Origin: Hyphomicrobiales bacterium
GTDB lineage: Bacteria; Pseudomonadota; Alphaproteobacteria; Rhizobiales; Rhizobiaceae
Direction: 5' to 3'
DNA: 64,000 nt
NCBI GenBank assembly: GCA_900466605.1
Contig: UBMU01000037.1
Location: forward strand, 85,863 to 149,862
Notes under the pieces: model-generated
Seen by the model: the letters and a program-made list of their open reading frames with translations, nothing else
Told to the model about the DNA's origin: nothing
The model's database searches: none
Made by a program: the position numbers and the translations under genes
Shown: positions 7,979 to 15,797 of the stretch, piece after piece
Numbering within the stretch: position 1 is the stretch's first letter
Layout of the letters: every line of letters begins with the position of its first letter

Positions 7979-8449
7979 CTAGGACTCGATCTCGAGAACG
8001 AGTTCGACCTCAACCGGCATCCCCAGCGGTATGCTGGAGACTCCGAGCACGATGCGGGGTGGGATGCGTTTCTCGCCGAAGACGGAGAGCAAAAGTTCGG
8101 ATGCTCCGTCCGCCACTTTGGGATGCTCGCGAAAATCGTCGGGTGCCGCGATGTAAACGCCAAGCTTCGCTACCGTCCGTATCCGGTCCAAGGACCCAAG
8201 ATGCGATCGTGCCGCAGCCAGTCCGCTTAGGCAGGCGGTTCTCGCGGCATCGTAGCCCTCGGCGACCGAGAGTTCCTTGCCCACGCGCCCTGTATATTGC
8301 GGCACGTGCCCGACGACCGGGAGCATTCCGCTCAGGAACAGCAAAGAGCCGACCTGAACCACCTCCACGTATGCGCCGAAAGGCGTCGGAGGTGGAGGGA
8401 TGACCAGGGCCGTGTCGCGCACACGGGCCTCAGCGCTTGGGGCTACCAT
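7979..8449 (-). CDS. RidA/YjgF/Rid family protein
   Basis: The 156-residue protein has the Rid fold: FGAYVEVVQVGSLLFLSGMLP near the N-terminus and the C-terminal PPRIVLGVSSIPLGMPVEVELVLEI. The arginine of the PPRxxxGV segment matches the residue that binds the substrate carboxylate in deaminating RidA proteins. Family members hydrolyse reactive enamine/imine intermediates released by PLP enzymes, and a PLP enzyme is encoded nearby at 3636-4703. Its ATG overlaps the stop of the upstream SDR (ATGGTAG), which suggests translational coupling. The length is longer than the 125-130 residues of housekeeping RidA, so it belongs to another Rid subgroup. Confidence 0.88.
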   Translation of the reverse strand: MVAPSAEARVRDTALVIPPPPTPFGAYVEVVQVGSLLFLSGMLPVVGHVPQYTGRVGKELSVAEGYDAARTACLSGLAAARSHLGSLDRIRTVAKLGVYIAAPDDFREHPKVADGASELLLSVFGEKRIPPRIVLGVSSIPLGMPVEVELVLEIES

Positions 8450-9168
8450 TTTCCAAGATGTGCGCCGTTGTCGACGTGCAGCACCTCCCCGGTGATGTTG
8501 GAAGACTCCGTGAGATAAACGACCCCGTCGACGATTTCCTGAACCGCAGTGATAGTGCCCATCGGTGACAAGGATCGCAGGTAGTCCTTCGAATTAGTGG
8601 CATGCAGCGGCGTGTCCACGACCCCCGGTGAAACTGCGTTCACGCGGATGTTGTCGCTGGCGAACTCCAGCGCGAGGCTTTTGGTGATAGCGTTCAGTCC
8701 GCCCTTGGTGATCATCGGCAATGAGGCCATCACGCCGGCGATCGGGTGGTCGGTCAGCGACGATGTGATCGTTACGACGCTTCCTCCGGATTTTTGACGA
8801 AGCATCTGTCTGATCGCATGCTTCGTGAAGTGGACGAAACCTTCGATGTTGGTCGCGGAGAGGCGTCGAAAATCGTCGATGGTGTAGTCAAGAAACGGCT
8901 TGGTGAAGAAGACACCGGCATTGTTCACCAATGCGTCAATAGAGCCGAACTGTTCGAGTGCTATTTGCGAGACGCGTTCCGCAGTATCCGGGTCACTGAC
9001 GTCCCCGTCGACGAGTTCCAGTCGCCCCGCGCGATCGAGCGAAGTCGTTTCGCTGATCCGCCGGGAGGTGCCAACGACGTTCCAGCCTTTGTCGAGGAAC
9101 GTCTTGACAAGTCCGGCACCGATGCCCTGCGAGGCGCCCGTTATCACCACAGTCTTGTGCACACTCAT
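8443..9168 (-). CDS. SDR family protein lacking the catalytic tyrosine
   Basis: The 241-residue protein has the Rossmann motif TGASQGIGAG (10-19), NNAG (82-85) and active-site serines at 136-137. The usual YxxxK reads PMITK: Pro151 stands where Tyr is expected and Lys155 is kept. The C-terminal RVNAVSPGVVDTPLH and TGEVLHVDNGAHLGKW are well conserved, so the gene is under selection and not decayed. It may use another residue as acid or may have become a binding or regulatory protein. It is first in the operon running to 5606; GGAGG is eight bases upstream and the island box lies 163 bases upstream. Confidence 0.88.
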   Translation of the reverse strand: MSVHKTVVITGASQGIGAGLVKTFLDKGWNVVGTSRRISETTSLDRAGRLELVDGDVSDPDTAERVSQIALEQFGSIDALVNNAGVFFTKPFLDYTIDDFRRLSATNIEGFVHFTKHAIRQMLRQKSGGSVVTITSSLTDHPIAGVMASLPMITKGGLNAITKSLALEFASDNIRVNAVSPGVVDTPLHATNSKDYLRSLSPMGTITAVQEIVDGVVYLTESSNITGEVLHVDNGAHLGKW

Positions 9169-9330
9169 TCCGAATGCCTCCGTTCGCTTGCGCGACCTGT
9201 CCCTTAGCCAGCGGGGAGGGACCCGGGCGTCGCATCAATCTCAATTTTTTGCGGGGGTGCCGCCAGGAACGACGGGTTTGATCTCCGAGCCGCTCTTCGC
9301 GACCTTGGCGCTAAAACGCGTGGAGAAGCT

Positions 9331-9355
9331 ATTGTACCAAGGTGTCTCCGATACC
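9331..9355 (-). promoter_or_regulatory. Island box upstream of the SDR-RidA-crotonase operon
   Basis: On the minus strand the near-palindrome GGTATCG-G-AGACACC (9355-9341) is followed by TTGG and TACAAT (9336-9331), then AG. The spacing is the same as in the other copies. The start of the SDR gene is 163 bases away. It forms a divergent pair with 9381-9395. Confidence 0.65.
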
Positions 9356-9380
9356 TTTGGATCGATCGACGGGGCCGAGC

Positions 9381-9395
9381 ACACCAAGGTGCAAT
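9381..9395 (+). promoter_or_regulatory. Island box upstream of nitronate monooxygenase
   Basis: ACACC, AAGG and TGCAAT are spaced as in the other copies, and the hexamer ends 58 bases before the start at 9454. The half-site lacks the leading CG of the consensus, so it may depend on the stronger palindrome at 9341-9355. Confidence 0.55.
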
Positions 9396-9453
9396 AGACT
9401 GGAGAGGTCGGGCCGGGTATCCCTCGGGATCAATGCGTGGAATGGAGTCCGAC

Positions 9454-10548
9454 ATGACAGCTTGGCATGACCGCCGAATCCTCGATCTCTTCGGAATAGA
9501 GATTCCGATCATCCAGGCACCCATGGCTGGCGCGACAACCGTTGAGATGGTGGTTGCCGCCTCCAAGGCTGGCGGTCTGGGCTCGCTGCCGAGCGCGCAA
9601 TATTCAGTGCAACAGTTGCGTGATGCGCTCCAGCGGATCACCGAAGAGACGACAGCTCCAATAAACGTGAACTTCTTCAGTCACGTGACCCCGGGAGACG
9701 ATCCTGTTAGCCAAATGAGGTGGCGTTCGCTTCTGGCGCCCTACTACGTCGAGTATGGCCTTGATCCCGCCGCGCCCTTCAGCGGTGCTGGCCGCGCGCC
9801 GTTCGACATCGCCTTCTGCGAGGTCGTGGAAGAGTTCCGCCCGAGGGTGGTGAGCTTCCATTTCGGTCTGCCGGATCGACGGCTGGTTGATCGCGTGAAA
9901 GCCATCGGCGCCAAGGTGCTGTCTTCCGCGACGACTGTCGAGGAAGCCGTCTGGCTCGAAGCGAACGGTGTCGATGCGGTTATCGCAATGGGCTTCGAGG
10001 CAGGTGGGCATCGGGGGAATTTTCTGACCCAGGACATGGCGACGCAGGTAGGGACAATGGCTCTCGTTCCCCAGGTCGTCGATGCTGTGACGGTCCCGGT
10101 GATAGCCGCAGGAGGAATTGCCGATGGGCGAGGAGTGGCGGCGGCCTTGATGCTCGGAGCATCAGCTGTTCAAATCGGGACCGCCTATCTCTTCAGCCCG
10201 GAAGCGAGGATACCTGCGTTGCACGCCGCGGCGCTCGCCAGTGCCGGCGACGCCAGCACCGCGATAACCAATGTCTTTACGGGACGGCCAGCGCGAGGCG
10301 TCATGAATCGGATCATGCGAGAGCTTGGACCGCTTTCCGAGAGCGTCCCGGCGTTCCCGACGGCAGGTGCTGCACTTGCGGCGATCCGCGCTCAAGCGGA
10401 GGCGAACGCGCGGGACGACTTCACAAATTTGTGGTCCGGGCAGGCGGCCAAACTGGCTAAGTGTCTCCCGGCAGAGGAACTGACACGGTGGCTCTTCGAT
10501 GACGCGATGGCGGTCCTAGACGCAAGTTCGATGGCGCGTCGATCATAG
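9454..10548 (+). CDS. Nitronate monooxygenase family protein
   Basis: The 364-residue FMN-dependent TIM-barrel protein converts alkyl nitronates (deprotonated nitroalkanes) to carbonyl compounds and nitrite in characterised members. ATG 9454 is preferred over 9433 because GGAG lies six bases upstream. IIQAPMAGATTVEMVVAASKAGGLGSLPS opens the barrel, GFEAGGHRGNF carries the class I active-site His, and VIAAGGIADGRGVAAALMLGASAVQIGTAYLFS forms the FMN phosphate site. It is driven from the divergent box region shared with the SDR operon. The MFS gene at 10718 follows 169 bases later on the same strand. Confidence 0.92.
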   Translation: MTAWHDRRILDLFGIEIPIIQAPMAGATTVEMVVAASKAGGLGSLPSAQYSVQQLRDALQRITEETTAPINVNFFSHVTPGDDPVSQMRWRSLLAPYYVEYGLDPAAPFSGAGRAPFDIAFCEVVEEFRPRVVSFHFGLPDRRLVDRVKAIGAKVLSSATTVEEAVWLEANGVDAVIAMGFEAGGHRGNFLTQDMATQVGTMALVPQVVDAVTVPVIAAGGIADGRGVAAALMLGASAVQIGTAYLFSPEARIPALHAAALASAGDASTAITNVFTGRPARGVMNRIMRELGPLSESVPAFPTAGAALAAIRAQAEANARDDFTNLWSGQAAKLAKCLPAEELTRWLFDDAMAVLDASSMARRS

Positions 10549-10717
10549 CGTTTCGCGGCATGCAGTCCTCCGCTCCGCGGTGATTAAAGCCAAGCAAGCG
10601 AACGATTATCTCAGACATGGCAGCGCGGGCTGTCATGTGTCTGCGAAGCATTCGCTGTGTTTATGGCCAGCGCTTGATCCCAAATTTCAGAACCCGTTTG
10701 ACATCGGAGGTTTCGTC

Positions 10718-11929
10718 ATGTCTCGACGCGTAAGTGAACCGCTCGTCGTTGTTCTCGCCGGGTCAGCTTCCCTCGCCATCGCTATGGGAGTGGGGCGCTT
10801 CGCGTTCACTCCGATCTTGCCGATGATGCTTCACGACGGCGCCCTCGACCTCGACGTCGCAGGCAGGCTCGCTACTGCAAACTATGTCGGGTACTTGGTC
10901 GGCGCGCTCGCCGCCATGCTTGTACCGAAGCGATGGGACCAAACGACGGTTATAAAGCTGGCGCTGGTCTGGACGATCGCCTTGACCGCTCTCATGGCAC
11001 TGCCGCTGCCGTCAGCATGGATGCTGCTAAGGTTTCTCGCGGGCGTCGCCTCGGCGGTGGGCTTCGTGTTCACTTCGGGGTGGTGCCTCGCCGAACTCTC
11101 TGAAGCATCCAGCTCGATTGGAAGCGCGATCTTCACCGGCCCAGGGGCCGGCATCGCATTGTCGGGTCTGGCAGCCAGTGCCATGACGGCATTGGGCTTC
11201 ACTGGGCAATGGGGTTGGATGACATTCGCGATCATGTCCGCTGCCATCAACGCAGTCATCTGGAGTGTGTTCAAAAGGCAGGGAAAGACGATCGAGCCGT
11301 TTTATCTTGGAACCGCGAAAGCTACATCCGGGAGGATCCCACGCAGCGAGATGCCGATGTTTGCCATCGCCTACGGGCTTGCTGGTTTTGGTTACATCGT
11401 CACGGCAACCTACCTGCCGGTCATAGCAAAGAATGCGATTCCCGATTCGCCTCTGCGTACTGTTTTCTGGCCGTTGTTCGGGATATCCGCCGTCGCCGGC
11501 TCTCTTTTGGCAGCTAGAGCGAAGAAGGGAGTGGACGTCCGACTGTACCTCATTGGGTCGTATCTGGTGCAGGCGGCCGGTGTAGCCCTCTCGGTGATCT
11601 GGCATGACGCTGTCGGGCTCGCTCTCAGCAGTATCTTGGTCGGCGTACCCTTCACTGCGATCAGCTTCTTTGCCATGAACGAGGTTCGGAGAATTCGGTC
11701 GAACCATCATGCCCGCTATATGGGATTGCTGACGGCCGTGTTTGCGGTGGGTCAGATCATGGGCCCTCCCATCGTCGGGGCGATCCTCCATCACCAAACC
11801 AGCATCGATGCAGGTTTTGCTCTTGCATTGAGCATAGCGAGCATCGCGCTTGTCATCGGAGCCGGGATTTTTGTAGCCATGATCGCGATGTTCCCGCCGG
11901 AAGGGCGTCGACGACAGCGGAGGGGCTAA
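10718..11929 (+). CDS. YbfB/YjiJ family MFS transporter
   Basis: The 403-residue inner-membrane protein has about 12 hydrophobic segments and the family signature near the N-terminus (AMGVGRFAFTPILPMM, then ANYVGYLVGALAAML). The start follows GGAGG by seven bases; the long upstream extension of the frame is not used. The substrate of this family is not established; export of a small toxic or aromatic compound is a fair guess from context. A paralogue of the same family is at 48611-49819. Its stop codon overlaps that of the convergent response regulator gene by three bases (11926-11929). Confidence 0.9.
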   Translation: MSRRVSEPLVVVLAGSASLAIAMGVGRFAFTPILPMMLHDGALDLDVAGRLATANYVGYLVGALAAMLVPKRWDQTTVIKLALVWTIALTALMALPLPSAWMLLRFLAGVASAVGFVFTSGWCLAELSEASSSIGSAIFTGPGAGIALSGLAASAMTALGFTGQWGWMTFAIMSAAINAVIWSVFKRQGKTIEPFYLGTAKATSGRIPRSEMPMFAIAYGLAGFGYIVTATYLPVIAKNAIPDSPLRTVFWPLFGISAVAGSLLAARAKKGVDVRLYLIGSYLVQAAGVALSVIWHDAVGLALSSILVGVPFTAISFFAMNEVRRIRSNHHARYMGLLTAVFAVGQIMGPPIVGAILHHQTSIDAGFALALSIASIALVIGAGIFVAMIAMFPPEGRRRQRRG

Positions 11930-12606
11930 TGGACTTCCCTGCCGTCTTCGATACGAAGCTTCGCGGCCATATTGACGAGATCTGGCAGGGAACGAGCGCT
12001 CATCTTCCGCATGACCTGGCCCCGATGCGCCTTGACGGTGATTTCGCTGATGTCGAGTTCGAACGCGACCTGCTTGTTCAAAAGGCCCTTTACCACACCC
12101 GACATGACTTCGCGCTCTCGCGGCGTGAGCGCGTCGTAGCAGGTCTGCAGTCGCAACAGTTCGTCTTCCTCGCGAATAAGGGCTTCGCTTCGGGAGAGTG
12201 CGGATTGTATTGCCTCCAGCAGCGCCTCGGCATCGATCGGTTTTGTGAGAAAGTCTCGGGCGCCGCCCTTCAGCGCCTTGACGGTCATAGGAACGTCGCC
12301 GAACCCGGAAACGAAGATGATTGGCGTCTTACTTCCGCTCTTGGTTATCCTCCATTGAAGGTCTAACCCGTTCAGACCGGGCATATTCACGTCGAGCACA
12401 AGGCAGTTCGGGCCGGGCATGGGTGATGCCGCCAGGAATGCCTGAGCGGAATCGAAGAGCAGCGGCCGCCAGCCAGCAGAGCTGATGAGAAGCTCCAGGG
12501 ATTCCCGAACGGAAATATCGTCATCCACCACGAACACCGTTGACCGCTCTATGGTGTCGATAGCCGAAGGTGTCGCATTCGTCATCGCCGAGATCATCCG
12601 GTACAT
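11926..12606 (-). CDS. FixJ/NarL-type two-component response regulator
   Basis: The 226-residue protein is chosen to start at 12606 because AGGAGG lies six bases upstream. The receiver domain (about 23-140) has acidic residues Asp28-Asp30, phospho-acceptor Asp72 in LVLDVNMPGLNG, Ser100 and Lys122 (FLTKPID). The C-terminal LuxR-type helix-turn-helix starts at about 159 (ALTPREREVMSGVVKGLLNKQVA, then SEITVKAHRGQVMRKM). This architecture is that of FixJ/TodT/StyR-type activators. No kinase gene is adjacent; the closest candidate is the PAS kinase at 18313-20571. A box copy lies 143 bases upstream of the start, which suggests autoregulation and makes this the prime candidate for the box-binding protein. 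Confidence 0.92.
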   Translation of the reverse strand: MYRMISAMTNATPSAIDTIERSTVFVVDDDISVRESLELLISSAGWRPLLFDSAQAFLAASPMPGPNCLVLDVNMPGLNGLDLQWRITKSGSKTPIIFVSGFGDVPMTVKALKGGARDFLTKPIDAEALLEAIQSALSRSEALIREEDELLRLQTCYDALTPREREVMSGVVKGLLNKQVAFELDISEITVKAHRGQVMRKMSARSLPDLVNMAAKLRIEDGREVH

Positions 12607-12749
12607 GTGCTGCCTCCTAGAAGAGGGCGCCAAGCTCATCGAGTGCTAAAGAAACTATACCACGAGAAGGCGTCGACGAAACTGCTTCTTGTTGATTGAA
12701 AATCCCGCCGCCTATCATTGCGAGAATGCGAATTTCTCCGAGGAAATCC

Positions 12750-12766
12750 ATAGTACGATGGTATCG
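12750..12766 (-). promoter_or_regulatory. Island box upstream of the response regulator gene
   Basis: On the minus strand the site reads CGATACC, ATCG, TACTAT. Together with 12795-12811 it forms a long dyad: TACGATGGTATCG on the left mirrors CGACACCATCGTA on the right. It lies 143 bases upstream of the start at 12606. Confidence 0.65.
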
Positions 12767-12794
12767 ACGGCAAGATGGCCGTCGTGCCGCCGGA

Positions 12795-12811
12795 CGACAC
12801 CATCGTACAAT
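12795..12811 (+). promoter_or_regulatory. Island box upstream of the DJ-1/PfpI operon
   Basis: CGACACC, ATCG and TACAAT lie 132 bases before the start at 12944. It is the right arm of the symmetrical dyad centred near 12780, shared with the response regulator promoter. Confidence 0.65.
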
Positions 12812-12943
12812 GGAAGCCCGCCCATCTCTTCCGCATGGTGCCTGGGTCGATTGGGCGTGCGGGCACTCGTCACCGAGTCTGTTGCTGCTCGCCGGCGACC
12901 GGACAAGACGCCGGACGTCTTCACAACTTCTAAGGAGATAACG

Positions 12944-13618
12944 ATGAGCAAGATCCTGATGGTGCTGACCTCGCACGACCGTCTTGGCGATACGGGTCGA
13001 AAGACCGGCTTCTGGCTGGAAGAGTTTGCGGCGCCATACTACGTCTTCAAGGACGCTGGCGTTACCATAACAGTTGCTTCGCCGAAGGGTGGGCAGCCGC
13101 CGATCGACCCCAAGAGCGACGAGCCAGGCAACCAGACGCCTGCGATGGCCCGTTTCAAGGGCGACAAGGATGCCCAGTCGGTTCTCGCAAACACTGTGCG
13201 GCTCTCAAGTGTCGATGCCAAGGATTTCGATACGATCTTCTATTCCGGCGGGCATGGACCGATGTGGGATCTCGTCGAGGATCGCAAGTCGATCTCGCTG
13301 ATTGAAGAATTCTACGGCTCGGGCAAGCCGGTCGCTGCCGTGTGCCATGCGCCCGCCGTCTTTCATCACGTCACCTATCAGGGGCACCCGCTCGTGAAGG
13401 GAAAGCGCGTTACCGGGTTTGCGAACTCAGAGGAGGAGGCCGTTCAATTGACGAAGGTCGTCCCGTTCCTCGTCGAAGATGATTTGAAGGCTCAGGGTGG
13501 GCACTATGAGAAGGCAGCGGATTGGGAAAGCTTCACCATCACCGACGGGCGCCTAATCACGGGACAAAATCCGGCGTCTTCGACGGCCGCGGCCCAGTCG
13601 CTGCTTGGATTGCTCTGA
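12944..13618 (+). CDS. DJ-1/PfpI (Hsp31-like) family protein, type 1 glutamine amidotransferase domain
   Basis: The 224-residue protein starts at 12944 after AAGGAGATAACG. The class I amidotransferase-like fold has nucleophile Cys134 followed by His135 (AAVCHAPAVF) in the nucleophile elbow, with the Glu26/Glu27 region (GFWLEE) that assists it. GHGPMWDL is the glycine loop. This pattern is typical of the HchA/Hsp31-like branch, whose members act as glutathione-independent glyoxalases or protein deglycases on reactive aldehydes such as methylglyoxal. It forms a two-gene operon with the NTF2-like gene 17 bases downstream, preceded by the island box and ended by a hairpin at 14108-14131. Confidence 0.9.
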   Translation: MSKILMVLTSHDRLGDTGRKTGFWLEEFAAPYYVFKDAGVTITVASPKGGQPPIDPKSDEPGNQTPAMARFKGDKDAQSVLANTVRLSSVDAKDFDTIFYSGGHGPMWDLVEDRKSISLIEEFYGSGKPVAAVCHAPAVFHHVTYQGHPLVKGKRVTGFANSEEEAVQLTKVVPFLVEDDLKAQGGHYEKAADWESFTITDGRLITGQNPASSTAAAQSLLGLL

Positions 13619-13635
13619 GAGAACGAGGATCAGAC

Positions 13636-14100
13636 ATGCAAAGTCATCTCGTCGAGATCATGGGCGCCGAAGCAAAGGCCGGAGACGGCGGCCCTCACGA
13701 CACTCTCATAGAATTCTACAGGGCCTTCAACGCGGGGGACATGATCGGGCTCGAATCCGTCTGGCTTGCCGGAGACGCGCCAAGTATGGACAATCCCATC
13801 GGTGGCATCAGGCGCGGCTGGTCGACGATCGCGGAAGGCTACTCCAAGCTGTTTGGCGGCCCGGCAAAGGTCCACGTCACCTTTCACGACTTTACGAGCC
13901 AAGGAGGGAGCGATTGGCACCTGTTTGTCGGTCGGGAGCGTGGGACATGCATCACATCGACGGGCAAGCTCGACATCGCCTTCCGCACGACGCGCTGGTT
14001 CGTTCGCAAAAATAGCGAGTGGCGGCAGCTACATCATCATGGGTCGGTCGAAGATGCCGACATGCTTCGCGCCTATCAACGGATGATCTTCGGTCACTAA
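13636..14100 (+). CDS. NTF2-like / SnoaL-like family protein
   Basis: The 154-residue protein starts at 13636, 17 bases after the DJ-1 gene. The fold is suggested by the helix DTLIEFYRAFNAGDMIGLESVW, then DAPSMDNPIGGIRRGWSTIAEGYSKLF and a series of strands ending in RTTRWFVRKNSEWRQLHHHGS. NTF2-like proteins of this size bind or transform small hydrophobic ligands, or act as ketosteroid isomerase relatives; no catalytic residues can be assigned here. Tight spacing to the upstream gene shows co-transcription. Confidence 0.8.
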   Translation: MQSHLVEIMGAEAKAGDGGPHDTLIEFYRAFNAGDMIGLESVWLAGDAPSMDNPIGGIRRGWSTIAEGYSKLFGGPAKVHVTFHDFTSQGGSDWHLFVGRERGTCITSTGKLDIAFRTTRWFVRKNSEWRQLHHHGSVEDADMLRAYQRMIFGH

Positions 14101-14107
14101 AAAAGAT

Positions 14108-14131
14108 GAGCGGCGATCAAGGTCGCCGCTC
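14108..14131 (+). terminator. Hairpin ending the DJ-1/NTF2-like operon
   Basis: A perfect 9-bp stem (GAGCGGCGA, arms 14108-14116 and 14123-14131) has a 6-base loop and starts seven bases after the stop. Only a weak T-rich tail (CGCATTTATC) follows. Confidence 0.6.
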
Positions 14132-14300
14132 CGCATTTATCGACACGATGTGACTGATCCAAGATGCTGGCTTCAGTATTGCGTGCCCTTTCGGTGCGTT
14201 GTCCGCCGCGATCTGCAAAGGAGAAGGCCTATTTGCAACGCCGTCTGATTCAGTTCGTCATAGCCTCAGACCCGCCTAAATCCGGCGGTCGAACTGCTAT

Positions 14301-15341
14301 CTACGCCCATGTGTCGACGTCGAGAACGGCCTGCGCGAATGCTGTTGGAGCTTCTTGCGGAAGGTTGTGACCGACTCCGCCGGATATCTGGCGATGCTCG
14401 TATTTCGCCTTGAATTTCCCCGCATATGCTTTGGGATCGGGATGAGGAGCGCCGTTGGCATCGCCTTCCAGAGTGATCGCTGGCACCGAGATCTCCGGGG
14501 CCGTGGCGAGCTTCGCTTCGTATTTGTCGAAACGCTTTTCCCCCTGAGTAAGGCCAAGCCGCCACCGATAGTTATGGACAACGATCTCGACGTGATCGGG
14601 GTTGGCGAAGGCGGCAGCGCTCTGTTCGAACGTGGCATCATCGAAGTTCCAACGGGGCGACGCGAGCTTCCAGATGAGCTTTGCGAAGTCGTTGGTATAT
14701 TTCGCGTACCCTTCGCGTCCTCGATCGGTTGCGAAGTAATATTGATACCACCACTGCAGCTCTGCCGATGGTGGAAGAGGTGTCTTGCCGGCTGTCTGGC
14801 TTCCCACCAGATAACCGCTGACAGAGACCAGCGCCTTGCATCTCTCCGGCCACAGTGCAGCGACGATGTCCGCCGTCCGAGCTCCCCAGTCGAAGCCGGC
14901 GATGGTGGCCTGCTCGATCTTGAGGGCATCCATGAGCTTTATGGTGTCGATGGCCAGTGCTGACTGCTGGCCGTTTCGTTTCGTCTTCTCAGATAGGAAT
15001 GTAGTGCCGCCATATCCGCGTAGAAACGGGACGATAACCCGGTGGCCCTGATCCGCCAGCATCGGAGCGACATCGGCGAAGCTGTTGATGTCGTATGGCC
15101 AGCCGTGCAAAAGAAGAATTGGCGAGCCATCCTGCGGTCCAAGGGCGGCGTAAGCAATGTTGAGATCGCCAGCGTCGATACGCTCGCTCGCCGCCAGGGC
15201 CCTGCCTTGCTTTTGGACGACGCTGGAATCCGCAGCATGAGCTGCTCCTCTTGCGCCACCAAGAATTCCTGCCGCCGTCAGCCCCAGAGCAGCGCCGCCG
15301 AGAGACCGGCGCGTGAGGTTGGTAATCTCGATGTTGCGCAT
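14301..15341 (-). CDS. Tat-exported alpha/beta hydrolase, epoxide hydrolase-like
   Basis: The 346-residue protein has a twin-arginine signal at the N-terminus (NLTRRSLGGAALGLTAAGIL) with Ala-rich cleavage region near residue 36. The mature part is an epoxide hydrolase/haloalkane dehalogenase-type fold: oxyanion HGWP, FLRGYGGT after it, nucleophile Asp in GFDWGARTADIV, and catalytic His in GVGHNLPQEAP. It lacks the separate EHN domain of the hydrolase at 1385-2677, so the two are different subfamilies exported by the same route. It stands alone on the minus strand behind an island box 104 bases upstream. Haloalkane dehalogenase activity is an alternative. Confidence 0.88.
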   Translation of the reverse strand: MRNIEITNLTRRSLGGAALGLTAAGILGGARGAAHAADSSVVQKQGRALAASERIDAGDLNIAYAALGPQDGSPILLLHGWPYDINSFADVAPMLADQGHRVIVPFLRGYGGTTFLSEKTKRNGQQSALAIDTIKLMDALKIEQATIAGFDWGARTADIVAALWPERCKALVSVSGYLVGSQTAGKTPLPPSAELQWWYQYYFATDRGREGYAKYTNDFAKLIWKLASPRWNFDDATFEQSAAAFANPDHVEIVVHNYRWRLGLTQGEKRFDKYEAKLATAPEISVPAITLEGDANGAPHPDPKAYAGKFKAKYEHRQISGGVGHNLPQEAPTAFAQAVLDVDTWA

Positions 15342-15445
15342 GGGCTTCTATCTCCACAACAAGGCGCACGGCAGTCAGCTCGGGAGAAACCGCCTACGCG
15401 AGTTATTGACCGGGAGAACTTTGGAGGGCTTCGCAGCCCCGCGCT

Positions 15446-15462
15446 ACTGAACGAAGGTGTCG
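15446..15462 (-). promoter_or_regulatory. Island box upstream of the second epoxide hydrolase
   Basis: The minus strand reads CGACACC, TTCG, TTCAGT, the weakest hexamer of the set. GGTGTCG-G-CCATACC (15456-15470) is an imperfect version of the 15-bp palindrome. The start is 104 bases away. Confidence 0.5.
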
Positions 15463-15472
15463 GCCATACCAA

Positions 15473-15497
15473 GGTATCGTCGATACCTATGTGCAAT
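15473..15497 (+). promoter_or_regulatory. Island box with perfect palindrome upstream of two small genes
   Basis: GGTATCG-T-CGATACC (15473-15487) is followed by TATG and TGCAAT (15492-15497), 71 bases before the small gene at 15569. The palindrome is identical to 1294-1308 except for the centre base. Confidence 0.7.
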
Positions 15498-15568
15498 GCT
15501 CTGCGCAGAGGCAATCGACATACTCGCCCATCAATTGCAGCGCTCAAACGCAAGCACAGGAGACGGCG

Positions 15569-15781
15569 ATGTTACACGATGAGGAACCTTCAGCTTCCAC
15601 ATTTCCCGGTTTTGTAATTCTGGTGGCGATCGCTGTTCTGATCGTGGCATTGGTGTCCGTAAGGCAGCCGATGCAGACAACACGCGTTTGGGTTCCTGGC
15701 TCGTCGGTGGGCACCGAAAGACCACAAGAAGGGGCGAGAGCGACGTGCTCTTCAACCTGTAAATCACTCAATCCAGCCTGA
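15569..15781 (+). CDS. Small single-span membrane protein, hypothetical
   Basis: The 70-residue product starts at 15569 with AGGAG seven bases upstream. One transmembrane segment of about 19 residues (FVILVAIAVLIVALVSV) lies at about 15-33, followed by a polar tail with two Cys (CSSTCKSLNP). No family was recognised. The gene sits 71 bases downstream of a perfect copy of the island box, which is the main reason to believe it is expressed. The Cys pair could bind metal or form a disulfide if the tail is periplasmic, but this is speculation. Confidence 0.6.
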   Translation: MLHDEEPSASTFPGFVILVAIAVLIVALVSVRQPMQTTRVWVPGSSVGTERPQEGARATCSSTCKSLNPA

Positions 15782-15797
15782 TCTGGATTGAGGTGGC

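Noticed and set aside
12551..12577. GGTGTCGATAG and GGTGTCG inside the response regulator gene, resembling the island box
   Set aside because: They lie in the coding start region and lack the TRCAAT hexamer at the right spacing.
14940..14952. GGTGTCGATGG inside the second epoxide hydrolase gene
   Set aside because: Coding sequence with no following hexamer; a chance match.
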